DNA of 64,000 bases from Flavobacterium sp. CYK-55 (GCF_018413465.1 NZ_JAHCDK010000002.1:186001-250000), one strand, 5' to 3'; shown: positions 1 to 8,225, numbered from the stretch's first letter. The notes: generated by a model from the sequence alone, not told the origin. Translations and numbers: made by a program.

Positions 1-1
1 G

Positions 2-1069
2 CCACTGAACGCCATCAACGGAATCACGCATTTGCTTTTAGAAGAAAACCCAAAACCAAGCCAGATGAATTACTTGAATTCTCTGAAGTTTTCGGGAAAT
101 TATTTGCTGACCTTTATCAATGAAATTCTTGAAATCAACCGTATTGAATCAAGTGCTGTTGAGACTGAATACATCAATTTTGACCTCAAACTATTATTGT
201 CAAACATTCAGCATTCACTCAAAGAATTGGCAGGCATCAACAACAATACGTTTTCTGTTGAGATAGATCCGAGTATTCCGGATTATTTAGTGGGCGACCC
301 GACTAAATTGTCCCAGATATTTTTGAACTTGATCAACAACGCGCTCAAGTTTACCAAAAACGGTGAAGTAAAAGTGATTTTGCAAACCAATGAACTCAAC
401 GAAGAATTTACTTCGATTCACTTTAGAATTGTCGACACCGGAATTGGGATTCCGCAAGAAAAACTCGAAACCGTTTTTGAAAGTTTCTCTCAAGGCTCTA
501 TCGAAATCAATCGAAAATACGGCGGGACCGGTTTGGGGCTGACTATCGTAAAAAAACTCATCGAAATTATGGGTGGCAAAATTCACTTGGAAAGCGAAGT
601 GGGCAAAGGCTCAACGTTTTATTTTGATTTGAGTTTCAGAATTGGTCATGACCAAAGCCATCTTGAAGCACAATCATTAGATTATGACGATTCTGTTTTA
701 GATGGTAAAAAAGTCTTGCTCATTGAAGACAACAAAATCAACCAAATGATCACCAAAAAAATGGTTGAGAACAAAGGAATGATTTGCGAGGTAATCGACA
801 ATGGTGAAGACGCCATTGAAGCAGTCAAGAACAACAAATACGATTTGGTTTTGATGGATGTGCATTTGCCGGGCATCAACGGAACGATTGCTACCCAAAC
901 TATTCGAACCTTTGATAAGAAAACCAAAATTGTAGCGCTTACGGCTATTTCACTTAATGAAAACCGTGAAATGCTCTTGTCTTACGGAATGAATGATGTG
1001 CTTACCAAACCGTTTGACCCGAACGACTTTTATCGTGTTTTGAGCCAAACAGTCAGTAAAAAAGCTTAA
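2..1069 (+). CDS. Hybrid sensor histidine kinase, 3' part (HisKA end, HATPase_c, receiver)
   Basis: The frame is open at the left edge, so the N-terminal sensor and the phospho-accepting histidine lie outside. The first visible residues, PLNAINGITHLL, match the sequence that directly follows the H-box of HisKA domains. Next come the HATPase_c N-box near residue 100 (FLNLINNALKF), G1 near 145 (DTGIGIP) and G2 near 175 (GGTGLGL). From about residue 237 there is a receiver domain with an acidic pocket (LLIEDN), a phospho-acceptor aspartate in LVLMDVHLPG near 285 and the conserved lysine in LTKPFDP. Phosphate would pass within or between chains to this receiver. No DNA-binding output domain follows. 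Its stop overlaps the stop of the convergent phosphorylase gene by 3 to 4 bases. The signal sensed cannot be inferred. Confidence 0.9.
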   Translation, partial: PLNAINGITHLLLEENPKPSQMNYLNSLKFSGNYLLTFINEILEINRIESSAVETEYINFDLKLLLSNIQHSLKELAGINNNTFSVEIDPSIPDYLVGDPTKLSQIFLNLINNALKFTKNGEVKVILQTNELNEEFTSIHFRIVDTGIGIPQEKLETVFESFSQGSIEINRKYGGTGLGLTIVKKLIEIMGGKIHLESEVGKGSTFYFDLSFRIGHDQSHLEAQSLDYDDSVLDGKKVLLIEDNKINQMITKKMVENKGMICEVIDNGEDAIEAVKNNKYDLVLMDVHLPGINGTIATQTIRTFDKKTKIVALTAISLNENREMLLSYGMNDVLTKPFDPNDFYRVLSQTVSKKA

Positions 1070-1878
1070 TATTTTTGAATTAACGCCTTGATTAAACTGC
1101 GAACTTGAGGTTCTGCTTTACGAGCAGCTTCGAGCACTTCTTCGTGGCTAACGGTTTCAATATTTTCTTCGTTACCCATATCAGTAATTACCGAGATTCC
1201 AAAGGTTTCAATATCCATGTGACGCGCTACGATTACTTCAGGAACTGTTGACATTCCCACGCAATCAGCGCCTAGGATTTTTACCATATGATACTCAGAA
1301 ATGGTTTCAAAAGTAGGCCCCTGCAATCCCAAATAAATACCGTCTTGAACTTCAATACCGAGGTCTTGAGCTAATGATTTAGCTTTGGCTATCATGGGTT
1401 TACTATACGGCTCGCTCATGTTGAGGAATCTTGGGCCAAAACGCTCGTCATTTTTTCCGCGCAACGGATGCTCCGGAAACATATTAATGTGATCATTAAT
1501 TAAAACCACCGAACCTACTTGATATGAATCTTTCACACCGCCAGAAGCATTGGACACAATAAGTTTGCTCACGCCCAAATGTTTCATGACACGCACCGGA
1601 AAAGTGACTTCTTTCATAGAATATCCTTCATAAAAATGAAATCGCCCTTGCATGGCCACAACTTGTTTGTCGCCGATGGTTCCAAAGACCAAAGCGCCTT
1701 TGTGACCTTGTACCGTTGAAACCGGAAAATTCGGAATTTCACTATACGGCAAAGTGTGTGTAATATTGATGTCGTCGGTAAAACTGCCAAGTCCTGAACC
1801 TAAAATAACTCCGTATTCAGGATTGAGTCCGGTTTTGGCTTTAATATAATCAGCGGTTTGTTGTACTTGTTCCCACAT
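1066..1878 (-). CDS. punA: Purine-nucleoside phosphorylase (class II, inosine/guanosine type)
   Basis: A 270-residue cytosolic enzyme that cleaves purine (deoxy)nucleosides with phosphate to the free base and (deoxy)ribose-1-phosphate for purine salvage. The N-terminal phosphate-binding loop reads GVILGSGLGSF. Further family signatures are QGRFHFYEGY, SNASGGV and the base-binding part VGMSTVPEVIVARH, followed by TDMGN. Length and motif order fit the trimeric eukaryote-like PNP class rather than the hexameric DeoD class. The ATG at 1878 lies inside the end of lpxK, whose stop is at 1850, so the two genes overlap by 29 bases on the same strand and are probably co-transcribed. I see no promoter of its own. 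Confidence 0.95.
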   Translation of the reverse strand: MWEQVQQTADYIKAKTGLNPEYGVILGSGLGSFTDDINITHTLPYSEIPNFPVSTVQGHKGALVFGTIGDKQVVAMQGRFHFYEGYSMKEVTFPVRVMKHLGVSKLIVSNASGGVKDSYQVGSVVLINDHINMFPEHPLRGKNDERFGPRFLNMSEPYSKPMIAKAKSLAQDLGIEVQDGIYLGLQGPTFETISEYHMVKILGADCVGMSTVPEVIVARHMDIETFGISVITDMGNEENIETVSHEEVLEAARKAEPQVRSLIKALIQKY

Positions 1879-2869
1879 AATTTAAAATGATTTGGTCAAA
1901 ACGTGAAGCCTGTTGTAAGAAAGAAGTTTTTATAGGCAAATAATACAATGCCTTTTGCTTCATATGCGGTATAAGCCGAACATAGTCTTTTTCAGTGGTC
2001 ACGATAACCCGGTTTTGCGATAATTTAGTAATTTTTTCTATATCGTCTGAAGTAAAATGATGATGATCAGGATACTTTAAAACAACATCTTCTTGTTGCT
2101 GCAAATATGCAAAAAATGGCTCTGGTTTGGCGATACCTGCTATGAGTAATTTGTGTAAACTTTGCAGTTCGTTCATTTTTAAGGTTTTGCTTTCTGAACA
2201 AACCGCTTCGCCATAGGCAATAGAACTAAAAAAAACGGGGACACCGACACCTAATTTAGCAGTAATAGCCAATTGATGTTGCTCAGATAAATTTGTCGGG
2301 CATTTAGTAACTACGATTAAGTCAGCTCTTTTAACACCGTTTTTCGGCTCTCGCAGGTTACCGACCGGAAGTACATAATCATCACAAAACAAATCGCCAT
2401 AAGCCGTGAGTAAAATATAAAAACCGGCTTTGACTTTTCGGTGTTGGTAGGCATCATCCAGCAAAATAACATCCGGAGTTTCGGGCAAAGCCAATAAATT
2501 CTGAATACCTCTATTTCTGTTTGCATCAACCGCCACAAGTATTTTAGGAAACTTGCGATAAAACTGATAGGGTTCATCGCCTAAAGTTTCAGCGCTTGCA
2601 TTTTCATCAGCTAAGACAAAACCTTCACTTTTGCGCTTATAACCACGGCTGAGCACGGCCACTTGATATGATTCTGAAAGTAACCGGATAAGATATTCAA
2701 TTTGCGGACTTTTACCGGTGCCGCCCACACTGAGGTTTCCGACGGCAATGATTGGTCTTGAATAAGTTTGAGATGCAAGTAGATTTTTATCGTATAAGAA
2801 ATTTCTAATAGCCGTAATCAACGCATACAAACCGGCCAAAGGAAAGAGTATTTTTCTCAAAAAAATCAT
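1850..2869 (-). CDS. lpxK: Tetraacyldisaccharide 4'-kinase (lipid A 4'-kinase)
   Basis: LpxK phosphorylates the 4' position of the lipid A disaccharide precursor at the inner face of the inner membrane, the sixth step of Raetz-pathway lipid A synthesis. The 339-residue protein has a short N-terminal hydrophobic anchor (residues about 5-25), then a Walker-A-type loop VGNLSVGGTGKSP near residue 43. The aspartates of VILLDDAYQHR and the late VTTEKDYVRL motif are also LpxK hallmarks. It is the first gene of a two-gene minus-strand unit with punA, divergent from the exported protein at 2957. Pairing a lipid A kinase with nucleoside salvage has no obvious functional reason. The start is the ATG giving MIFLRKILF. 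Confidence 0.95.
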   Translation of the reverse strand: MIFLRKILFPLAGLYALITAIRNFLYDKNLLASQTYSRPIIAVGNLSVGGTGKSPQIEYLIRLLSESYQVAVLSRGYKRKSEGFVLADENASAETLGDEPYQFYRKFPKILVAVDANRNRGIQNLLALPETPDVILLDDAYQHRKVKAGFYILLTAYGDLFCDDYVLPVGNLREPKNGVKRADLIVVTKCPTNLSEQHQLAITAKLGVGVPVFFSSIAYGEAVCSESKTLKMNELQSLHKLLIAGIAKPEPFFAYLQQQEDVVLKYPDHHHFTSDDIEKITKLSQNRVIVTTEKDYVRLIPHMKQKALYYLPIKTSFLQQASRFDQIILNYVGTSTTNR

Positions 2870-2889
2870 AGCACGAATGTATAATATTT

Positions 2890-2897
2890 TATCTTTG
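2890..2897 (+). promoter_or_regulatory. TAnnTTTG -7 box for the exported protein at 2957
   Basis: TATCTTTG matches the Bacteroidota -7 consensus. Transcription would begin about 7 bases downstream, past an in-frame ATG at 2900. This supports the ATG at 2957, which also begins a clean signal peptide, as the true start. I see no -33 TTG at the usual distance. Confidence 0.5.
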
Positions 2898-2956
2898 GAA
2901 TGAAAAAAAACAACCCTAGATTCGCAAGTTGTTGCTCAAAAAACTTCAATATATTA

Positions 2957-3523
2957 ATGAAAAAAATAATCTTCTCGTGGCTCGTTCTTTTGGCTGCTTG
3001 GCAAGTAAAAGCACAAGAATCAGATGTAACATCTCTTTTGAGAATTATTCTAGAACAATCGTACAAAAATGAAAAACCAGTATTTAAAAATCGTAGTCAG
3101 TTGTTGTATTTTTATTGTACCCAGGCCAACAATACCGGCGAATTGATTGAAGCCACACAAAAAACAGATTTACCTCAAGAATTTATTCAAGAAATTAAAA
3201 TAAAAATCAATCAAGATACAGCAGAACGTTCATGGTCAAACGAACTTGAAACCATATTTGCCAACAATCCAACCCAACTCAAATTAAAAGTAAAAGAATG
3301 TGTTGAACTTGAAAAATACCAAGAAGTATCAACCCGACTTCATTTGAATAATCAGCGCCTTCTGATTGTAAGCAAACCACTTATTTATAGCAAAGGAAAT
3401 CTCGCTTTAGTCAAAGTGGTTTATTACCGCAATATAGAACACAACAGCAGCAGCATTTGGTGGCTTGAAAAAAAAGACGGCCTTTGGGTTTTAAAACAAA
3501 AATTGAATTCTTGGACCACGTAG
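2957..3523 (+). CDS. Exported protein of unknown function
   Basis: I do not recognise the family. From the ATG at 2957 the protein is 188 residues with a typical Sec signal peptide (KK, then a hydrophobic stretch, ending VKAQ, cleavage near residue 18), so it should be periplasmic or outer-membrane associated. An in-frame ATG at 2900 would add 19 polar residues before the signal peptide and lies at the predicted transcription start, so I reject it. The mature part is a mix of helix-like and strand-like segments with a C-terminal WWLEKKDGLWVLKQK stretch, resembling the last strands of small NTF2-like or lipocalin-like folds, but this is only an impression. It ends 4 bases before the Nif3-like gene and may be co-transcribed with it. 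Confidence 0.75.
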   Translation: MKKIIFSWLVLLAAWQVKAQESDVTSLLRIILEQSYKNEKPVFKNRSQLLYFYCTQANNTGELIEATQKTDLPQEFIQEIKIKINQDTAERSWSNELETIFANNPTQLKLKVKECVELEKYQEVSTRLHLNNQRLLIVSKPLIYSKGNLALVKVVYYRNIEHNSSSIWWLEKKDGLWVLKQKLNSWTT

Positions 3524-3527
3524 CAAC

Positions 3528-4625
3528 ATGATGAAACTTTCGCAAATATTACCTATACTCGAAGAAATGGCGCCTCAGGCCTACGCCGAAGATTTTGACA
3601 ATGTCGGGCTTTTGGTCGGAAACCCAGAACAAGAAATAAAAGGGATTTTGGTATGTCACGACGCGCTTGAAAACGTAATAGATGAAGCTATTGCCAAAAA
3701 TTGTCAACTGGTGGTTTGCTTTCATCCGATTATTTTCTCAGGGCTGAAAAAAATCACCGGCGCAAATTATGTTGAACGCGCCGTGCTTAAAGCCATTAAA
3801 AATGACATCGCTATTTATGCCGTTCACACCGCTTTAGACAACCACCGCAATGGTGTGAATAAAATTTTAGGCGACGCATTGGGTTTAGAAAACTTGCGCA
3901 TTTTGATTCCGAAAAAACAATTCATCAGTAAACTCGTCACTTATGTGCCCGCTGAAAATGCCGAAAAAGTGAGAAATGCACTTTTTGATGCTGGTGCCGG
4001 AAACATTGGCAATTATGAAAATTGCAGTTTTAATTCAAAAGGCATCGGGACCTTTATGGGCAACGAGCATAGCAATCCTGAACTCGGTGAACGTTTTGAA
4101 TTTGTTGAAACCGATGAAATCAAAATCGAAGTCACTTTTGAAAAGCATCTTGAATCTAAAATACTCAAAGCTTTGTTCACCAATCATCCGTATGAAGAAG
4201 TTGCCTATGAAATTTATCGCTTAGAGAACCAACATCAAAATATAGGTCTGGGTATGTTGGGTAATTTGCCAGAACCGATGAGCGAATTGGATTTTTTAAA
4301 AATGGTACAAACCAAAATGCAAACCGGCGGAATTCGCTATAGTGCATTGCTCGGAAAGCCCATTGAGCGTGTGGCCGTATTGGGCGGATCAGGCGCGTTT
4401 GCCATTTCGGCCGCAAAAAAAGCACAAGCTGATGCTTTTATCACGTCTGATTTAAAGTATCACAATTTTTACGAAGCTGAAAATCAATTAGTTTTGACTG
4501 ATATTGGACATTTTGAAAGCGAACGATATACAAAAAATTATATTGCTGATTTTCTTATGAAAAAAATTCCTAATTTTGCCATCGTTTTATCAGAAGAAAA
4601 TACAAATCCAGTTAAGTACTTATAA
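3528..4625 (+). CDS. Nif3-like dinuclear metal center protein (YbgI/YqfO family)
   Basis: A 365-residue cytosolic protein of the Nif3 family, which forms toroidal hexamers with a dinuclear metal site. The biochemical role is not settled, and annotations as GTP cyclohydrolase I type 2 are disputed. The N-terminal half has DNVGLLVG and the metal-ligand motif CFHPIIF. The C-terminal half has GGSGAF, TSDLKYHNFYEA and DIGHFESE, which supply the remaining histidine and acidic ligands. Between them, at about residues 125-235, is the inserted PII/CutA-like domain seen in longer members such as YqfO. A second Met follows the first and either could start. It is followed 3 bases later by a coiled-coil protein gene, a pairing I recall as common in Bacteroidota. 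Confidence 0.9.
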   Translation: MMKLSQILPILEEMAPQAYAEDFDNVGLLVGNPEQEIKGILVCHDALENVIDEAIAKNCQLVVCFHPIIFSGLKKITGANYVERAVLKAIKNDIAIYAVHTALDNHRNGVNKILGDALGLENLRILIPKKQFISKLVTYVPAENAEKVRNALFDAGAGNIGNYENCSFNSKGIGTFMGNEHSNPELGERFEFVETDEIKIEVTFEKHLESKILKALFTNHPYEEVAYEIYRLENQHQNIGLGMLGNLPEPMSELDFLKMVQTKMQTGGIRYSALLGKPIERVAVLGGSGAFAISAAKKAQADAFITSDLKYHNFYEAENQLVLTDIGHFESERYTKNYIADFLMKKIPNFAIVLSEENTNPVKYL

Positions 4626-4628
4626 ATT

Positions 4629-5408
4629 ATGGCGAATACTAAAGAATTAAATGTTGAAGAGAAACTTAGAGCACTCTACGACTTACAATTGATTCACACC
4701 CGCATAGACGAAATCACAAATGTACGAGGAGAACTTCCATTAGAAGTTGAAGATTTAGAAGACGAAGTGGCCGGACTTACTGCGCGCCAAGAAAAACTAA
4801 AAAAAGACTTAGAGTTGATTGAAGATCAAATCAAAGCCAAGAAAAACGCTATTGAAGATCATCAAACAGCCATCAAAAAATATGCGAAACAACAAGACAG
4901 CGTTCGCAACAACCGCGAGTTCAACTCATTGGCTAAAGAAATTGAGTTTCAAGAATTAGAAATTCAATTGGCTGAAAAGCAAATCAAAGAACTCAAAGCT
5001 TCGATGGAGCACAAAAAAGAAACCATCACCAACTCAAAAGAAAAACTTGAGGCCAAGCAATCGCACTTAAAACACAAAAAAGCAGAACTCAGCGATATCA
5101 TGTCTGAGACTGAAAAAGAAGAAAACTTCTTATTGGGCAAAGCTGCTGAATTTGAAGTTCTCATTGACGAGCGTTTGCTTAAAGCCTACAAAAGAATCCG
5201 CGGAAGCGTTCGCAACGGCCTAGCAGTTGTATCTATTGAGCGTGGAGCTTCAGCCGGATCATTCTTTACTATTCCGCCACAAACTCAAGTAGAAATTGCC
5301 GGTAGAAAGAAAATCATTACCGATGAGCATTCAGGAAGAATTTTAGTAGACAGCGCCTTAGCTGACGAAGAAAGAGAAAAAATGCAAGCCGTATTCGATA
5401 CGATTTAA
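4629..5408 (+). CDS. Coiled-coil protein of the C4-type zinc ribbon family, lacking the zinc cysteines
   Basis: A 259-residue cytosolic protein. Residues about 10-175 form a long antiparallel coiled coil of heptads rich in Glu, Lys and Leu, with the family landmark SVRNNREFNSLAKEIE. The C-terminal part (about 185-259) aligns with the zf-RING_7 C4 zinc ribbon. However, the first knuckle reads RGASAGSFFTIPPQ and the second reads IITDEHSGRILVD, with no cysteine at any of the four usual ligand positions. The fold is recognisable by the IPPQ, GR.IL and KKII elements. It cannot bind zinc in the canonical way. Family members are linked to nucleic-acid or helicase functions, but no firm role is known. 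It is transcribed with the Nif3-like gene and ends in a strong terminator. Confidence 0.88.
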   Translation: MANTKELNVEEKLRALYDLQLIHTRIDEITNVRGELPLEVEDLEDEVAGLTARQEKLKKDLELIEDQIKAKKNAIEDHQTAIKKYAKQQDSVRNNREFNSLAKEIEFQELEIQLAEKQIKELKASMEHKKETITNSKEKLEAKQSHLKHKKAELSDIMSETEKEENFLLGKAAEFEVLIDERLLKAYKRIRGSVRNGLAVVSIERGASAGSFFTIPPQTQVEIAGRKKIITDEHSGRILVDSALADEEREKMQAVFDTI

Positions 5409-5413
5409 TATAC

Positions 5414-5439
5414 AGCCTCGGGAAACCGGGGCTTTTTTT
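5414..5439 (+). terminator. Intrinsic terminator abutting the next start codon
   Basis: An 8-bp stem (5414-5421 with 5426-5433, one G-T wobble) is closed by a GAAA tetraloop and followed by seven T. The T run ends at 5439 and the ATG of the next gene begins at 5440, so any read-through mRNA would have the hairpin directly at its start codon. Confidence 0.85.
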
Positions 5440-6282
5440 ATGAACAAACACATCCAAAAAATCATTCCCAAAATTGTGGGCAGCTACATCAACCTGATGA
5501 GCTTGTGGTCGCCCCAAAAAGCTTTTGCCCTGGCCTACAAACTCTTTAGCCATCCGCGTAAAGGAAAACTCCAAAGCCACCAACTCCCCACCATTTTACA
5601 GTCAGCGCAGCGCCAAACCATGCAAAGCAACGGCCAATCATTTGAAACGTATTTTTGGGCAGGCAACAGCACCACCGTTTTGCTCATACACGGTTGGGAA
5701 AGCAATACCGCGCGTTGGGAAAACCTGCTGCAACACTTGCAACCCACCGGATATACGCTCATTGCCATTGATGCTCCGGCACACGGGCTTTCGTCCGGGC
5801 AAGAATTCAACATTCCGCTGTATGCCACCTTTGTCGATGTAGTTGTGCAGCAATATCAGCCGAATTATTTGATCGGGCATTCACTCGGCGGAGCCACTTC
5901 GGCTTTTTACCAATACTATTATCCGCAGCATGCCTTTGAGAAAATCGTTTTGTTGGGCGCTCCTTCAGACTTTAGCATCATCCTGGACAATTTTATCAAA
6001 ATGCTCGGGCTCAAATCGTCCATCAAAAAACAACTCATTCAATACACCCGCGAGCGATTTTCACTTGAAATGGAATTTTTTAGCGGACAATACTTTCTCA
6101 AAAACACCCAAACGCCGGGCTTAATCATTCACGATTTGCACGATACGGTTGTGCTTTATGCCGAGGCGCAAAAACTAGTCAACAGCTGGAAAAACGCACA
6201 ATTAATCACCACACAAGGCCTCGGACACAGCTTGCACGACCGCGATGTATACCAACAAATTATTTCTTTTTTAGAAGCTTGA
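5440..6282 (+). CDS. Alpha/beta hydrolase
   Basis: A 280-residue predicted serine hydrolase with an oxyanion-hole region LLIHGWESN, then AIDAPAHGLSSG, a nucleophile elbow GHSLGGATS near residue 148, a likely acid in HDLHDTVV and a terminal histidine in GLGHSLHD. This is the standard Ser-Asp-His arrangement. There is no signal peptide, although a short hydrophobic helix near the N-terminus could associate with membrane. The substrate is unknown. The gene is sandwiched between an upstream terminator that touches its ATG and a palindromic repeat downstream, so it probably has weak or read-through-dependent expression. Its codons look more GC-rich than those of neighbouring genes, although I did not compute this. 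Confidence 0.85.
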   Translation: MNKHIQKIIPKIVGSYINLMSLWSPQKAFALAYKLFSHPRKGKLQSHQLPTILQSAQRQTMQSNGQSFETYFWAGNSTTVLLIHGWESNTARWENLLQHLQPTGYTLIAIDAPAHGLSSGQEFNIPLYATFVDVVVQQYQPNYLIGHSLGGATSAFYQYYYPQHAFEKIVLLGAPSDFSIILDNFIKMLGLKSSIKKQLIQYTRERFSLEMEFFSGQYFLKNTQTPGLIIHDLHDTVVLYAEAQKLVNSWKNAQLITTQGLGHSLHDRDVYQQIISFLEA

Positions 6283-6283
6283 T

Positions 6284-6351
6284 CCTGCCATTCGCTGTAG
6301 CTTTGCCCGTTAAAGAAACCGGGCAAAGGCTGCCGCTGCTGTCAGGGCTAG
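6284..6351. repeat. Intergenic palindromic repeat (flavobacterial dispersed type)
   Basis: A perfect 9-bp inverted repeat, CTTTGCCCG at 6301-6309 and CGGGCAAAG at 6320-6328, encloses a 10-base loop. It is flanked by imperfectly complementary arms ending in CCTG and CAGG. No T run follows. Read on the minus strand, the layout AGCCCTGA, CAGCGGCA, hairpin, AGCGAA, GGCAGGA resembles short palindromes I recall scattered between genes in flavobacterial genomes. That last point is from memory and not checked. Confidence 0.6.
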
Positions 6352-6372
6352 AGAATTTGTATTCGCGCGGTG

Positions 6373-6400
6373 TTTGCTCAAAAATTTAATGCTAATTTTG
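6373..6400 (+). promoter_or_regulatory. Promoter for the pseudouridine synthase gene, nearly leaderless
   Basis: TTTG at 6373-6376 and TAATTTTG at 6393-6400 match the -33 and -7 elements, although the 16-base spacer is slightly short. The -7 box ends only four bases before the ATG at 6405, so transcription would start at or within a few bases of the start codon. Confidence 0.55.
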
Positions 6401-6404
6401 CCGT

Positions 6405-7316
6405 ATGGAAGATCAATTCAAAAGACTCAACAAATACATTGGTGAAACCGGCTATTGCTCGCGTCGTGAAGCCGATCAACTCATTGCTGCGGGTCGTGTG
6501 ACCATCAATGGGCAAGTTCCTGAAATGGGCACCAAAGTTTCGCCGCAAGATGAAGTGCGCATTGACGGAAAACTCATCCGCGACAACAGCGAAAAACTTA
6601 TTTATTTAGCTTTTAACAAACCGGTCGGAATCGAGTGCACTACCAATTTAGAAGTTCGAGATAATATTATTGATTACATCAACTACCCCATTCGCATCTT
6701 CCCGATTGGACGTTTAGACAAAGCCAGTGAAGGTTTAATATTCTTAACCAACGACGGTGATATTGTCAACAAAATTTTGCGTGCACGCAACAACCACGAA
6801 AAAGAATACATCGTTACCGTTGACAAACCCATCAGCGAGCGATTCATTAAACGCATGTCAGAAGGCATTCCTATTTTGGGCACTGTAACGCGAAAATGCC
6901 ATGTAGAAGTAGTCAGCAAATTTGTCTTCAAAATTATTTTGACCCAAGGCCTCAACCGACAAATCCGCCGTATGTGCGAGTTTTTAGATTATGAAGTAAA
7001 AGCGCTCAAACGCGTGCGCATCATCAATATTCACTTAGATGTACCGGTGGGTCGTTACCGCGAATTAACCGCTACAGAAATCACTCAGTTACAACAACTC
7101 ATCGAACCTTCGAGCAAAACTGAAGAAGCTAGTTTTCAAGAAAAACCTGCACAAGCGCAAAGGCCGCCACGCAAAGTAGAATTCAACAAAAACAAACCGC
7201 GCTTTTCAGAAAAGCCTCAAGAAAATAAACCCGAAAAAAAATCAGTTTCACCCATACGCAAAGCCGAATTCATCAAACCCACTGATCCGGGTTACCGAAA
7301 AAAAGGCGATTATTAA
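6405..7316 (+). CDS. rluF: Pseudouridine synthase, RsuA/RluF family (23S rRNA)
   Basis: A 303-residue enzyme that isomerises a uridine in rRNA, most likely the RluF type acting on 23S rRNA. An S4 RNA-binding domain occupies residues about 6-60 (RLNKYIGETGYCSRREADQL). The catalytic domain has the invariant aspartate D105 in IGRLDKASEGL, followed by LTNDGD, HEKEYIV and LTQGLNRQIRRMC. Residues from about 230 form a Lys/Pro/Glu-rich disordered tail, absent from short family members and probably RNA-interacting. Whether the target is U2604 or another position cannot be told from sequence. Its stop overlaps that of the convergent folD by about 4 bases. Confidence 0.88.
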   Translation: MEDQFKRLNKYIGETGYCSRREADQLIAAGRVTINGQVPEMGTKVSPQDEVRIDGKLIRDNSEKLIYLAFNKPVGIECTTNLEVRDNIIDYINYPIRIFPIGRLDKASEGLIFLTNDGDIVNKILRARNNHEKEYIVTVDKPISERFIKRMSEGIPILGTVTRKCHVEVVSKFVFKIILTQGLNRQIRRMCEFLDYEVKALKRVRIINIHLDVPVGRYRELTATEITQLQQLIEPSSKTEEASFQEKPAQAQRPPRKVEFNKNKPRFSEKPQENKPEKKSVSPIRKAEFIKPTDPGYRKKGDY

Positions 7317-8194
7317 AGATGTCTTCTTTGTGCTCGAGCGAGCAAAGTATTTTTGAGCAACATCGCAATGGTCATCGGTCCAACGCCACCGGGCACAGGT
7401 GTGATGTGTGATGCTTTCTTACTGACGTTTTCAAAATCAACATCGCCGGTAATGCGATAACCTTTTTCTGAACTCGGATCTTCAACGCGGGTAATGCCTA
7501 CATCAATCACCACGGCATCGTCTTTAACCATTTCAGCTTTTAAATAATTGGGCACACCCAAAGCGGTGATAATGATGTCTGCTTGTGTGGTAATTTGTGC
7601 AATGTTTTTGGTATAGCTGTGCGTGAGGGTAACGGTTGAATTTCCGGGAAAACCTTTGCGTCCCATCAAAATGCTCATCGGCCTTCCTACTATGTGACTG
7701 CGCCCAATAACAACGGTGTGTTTGCCTTTGGTTTCTACGCCGTAACGCTCCAGTAATTCTAAAATTCCAAACGGAGTCGCCGGAATAAAAGTAGTCATAT
7801 CTAAAGCCATTTTGCCGAAATTCTCCGGGTGAAAACCATCTACATCTTTACTTGGATCTATGGCCATGATGACTTTTTGGGTGTCAATCTGTTCGGGCAA
7901 AGGCAACTGCACGATAAAACCGTCAATGTGGTCATCTTGGTTGAGTTGTTCAATTTTTTTGAGCAATTCAGTTTCTGAAGTGGTACTGGGCATTTTGATC
8001 AAAGTTGATTCAAAACCTACTTGTTCACAAGCGCGTACTTTACTGCCTACATAGGTTAAACTCGCTCCGTCATTGCCCACCAATACGGCTGCCAAATGAG
8101 GAACCTTTTCGCCGCGCGCTTTCATGCCGTCCACTTCGGCTTTGATTTCTTGCTTGATGTCTTGAGAAGTTTTTTTCCCGTCGAGAATTTTCAT
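7313..8194 (-). CDS. folD: Bifunctional methylenetetrahydrofolate dehydrogenase / cyclohydrolase
   Basis: FolD interconverts 5,10-methylene-THF, 5,10-methenyl-THF and 10-formyl-THF in the cytosol, supplying one-carbon units for purines and formyl-Met-tRNA. The 293-residue length is standard. Visible signatures are the active-site YVGSK near residue 52, DGFIVQLPLP, the NADP-binding VIGRSHIVGRPMS, the following DVGI, and the C-terminal PVPGGVGPMT. It lies 65 bases downstream of ffh on the same strand, but the terminator at 8226-8250 separates them, so transcription may depend on partial read-through or on a promoter I do not see. Confidence 0.96.
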   Translation of the reverse strand: MKILDGKKTSQDIKQEIKAEVDGMKARGEKVPHLAAVLVGNDGASLTYVGSKVRACEQVGFESTLIKMPSTTSETELLKKIEQLNQDDHIDGFIVQLPLPEQIDTQKVIMAIDPSKDVDGFHPENFGKMALDMTTFIPATPFGILELLERYGVETKGKHTVVIGRSHIVGRPMSILMGRKGFPGNSTVTLTHSYTKNIAQITTQADIIITALGVPNYLKAEMVKDDAVVIDVGITRVEDPSSEKGYRITGDVDFENVSKKASHITPVPGGVGPMTIAMLLKNTLLARAQRRHL

Positions 8195-8225
8195 AATCTT
8201 GAGTTGTGTTGTATTTCTTTTAAAT

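Noticed and set aside
2900..2956. Longer N-terminus for the exported protein at 2957
   Set aside because: It would put polar residues in front of a complete signal peptide and lies at the predicted transcription start.
5535..5828. Several overlapping open frames on both strands inside the alpha/beta hydrolase gene
   Set aside because: They follow from its higher GC content; only the main frame has catalytic motifs.
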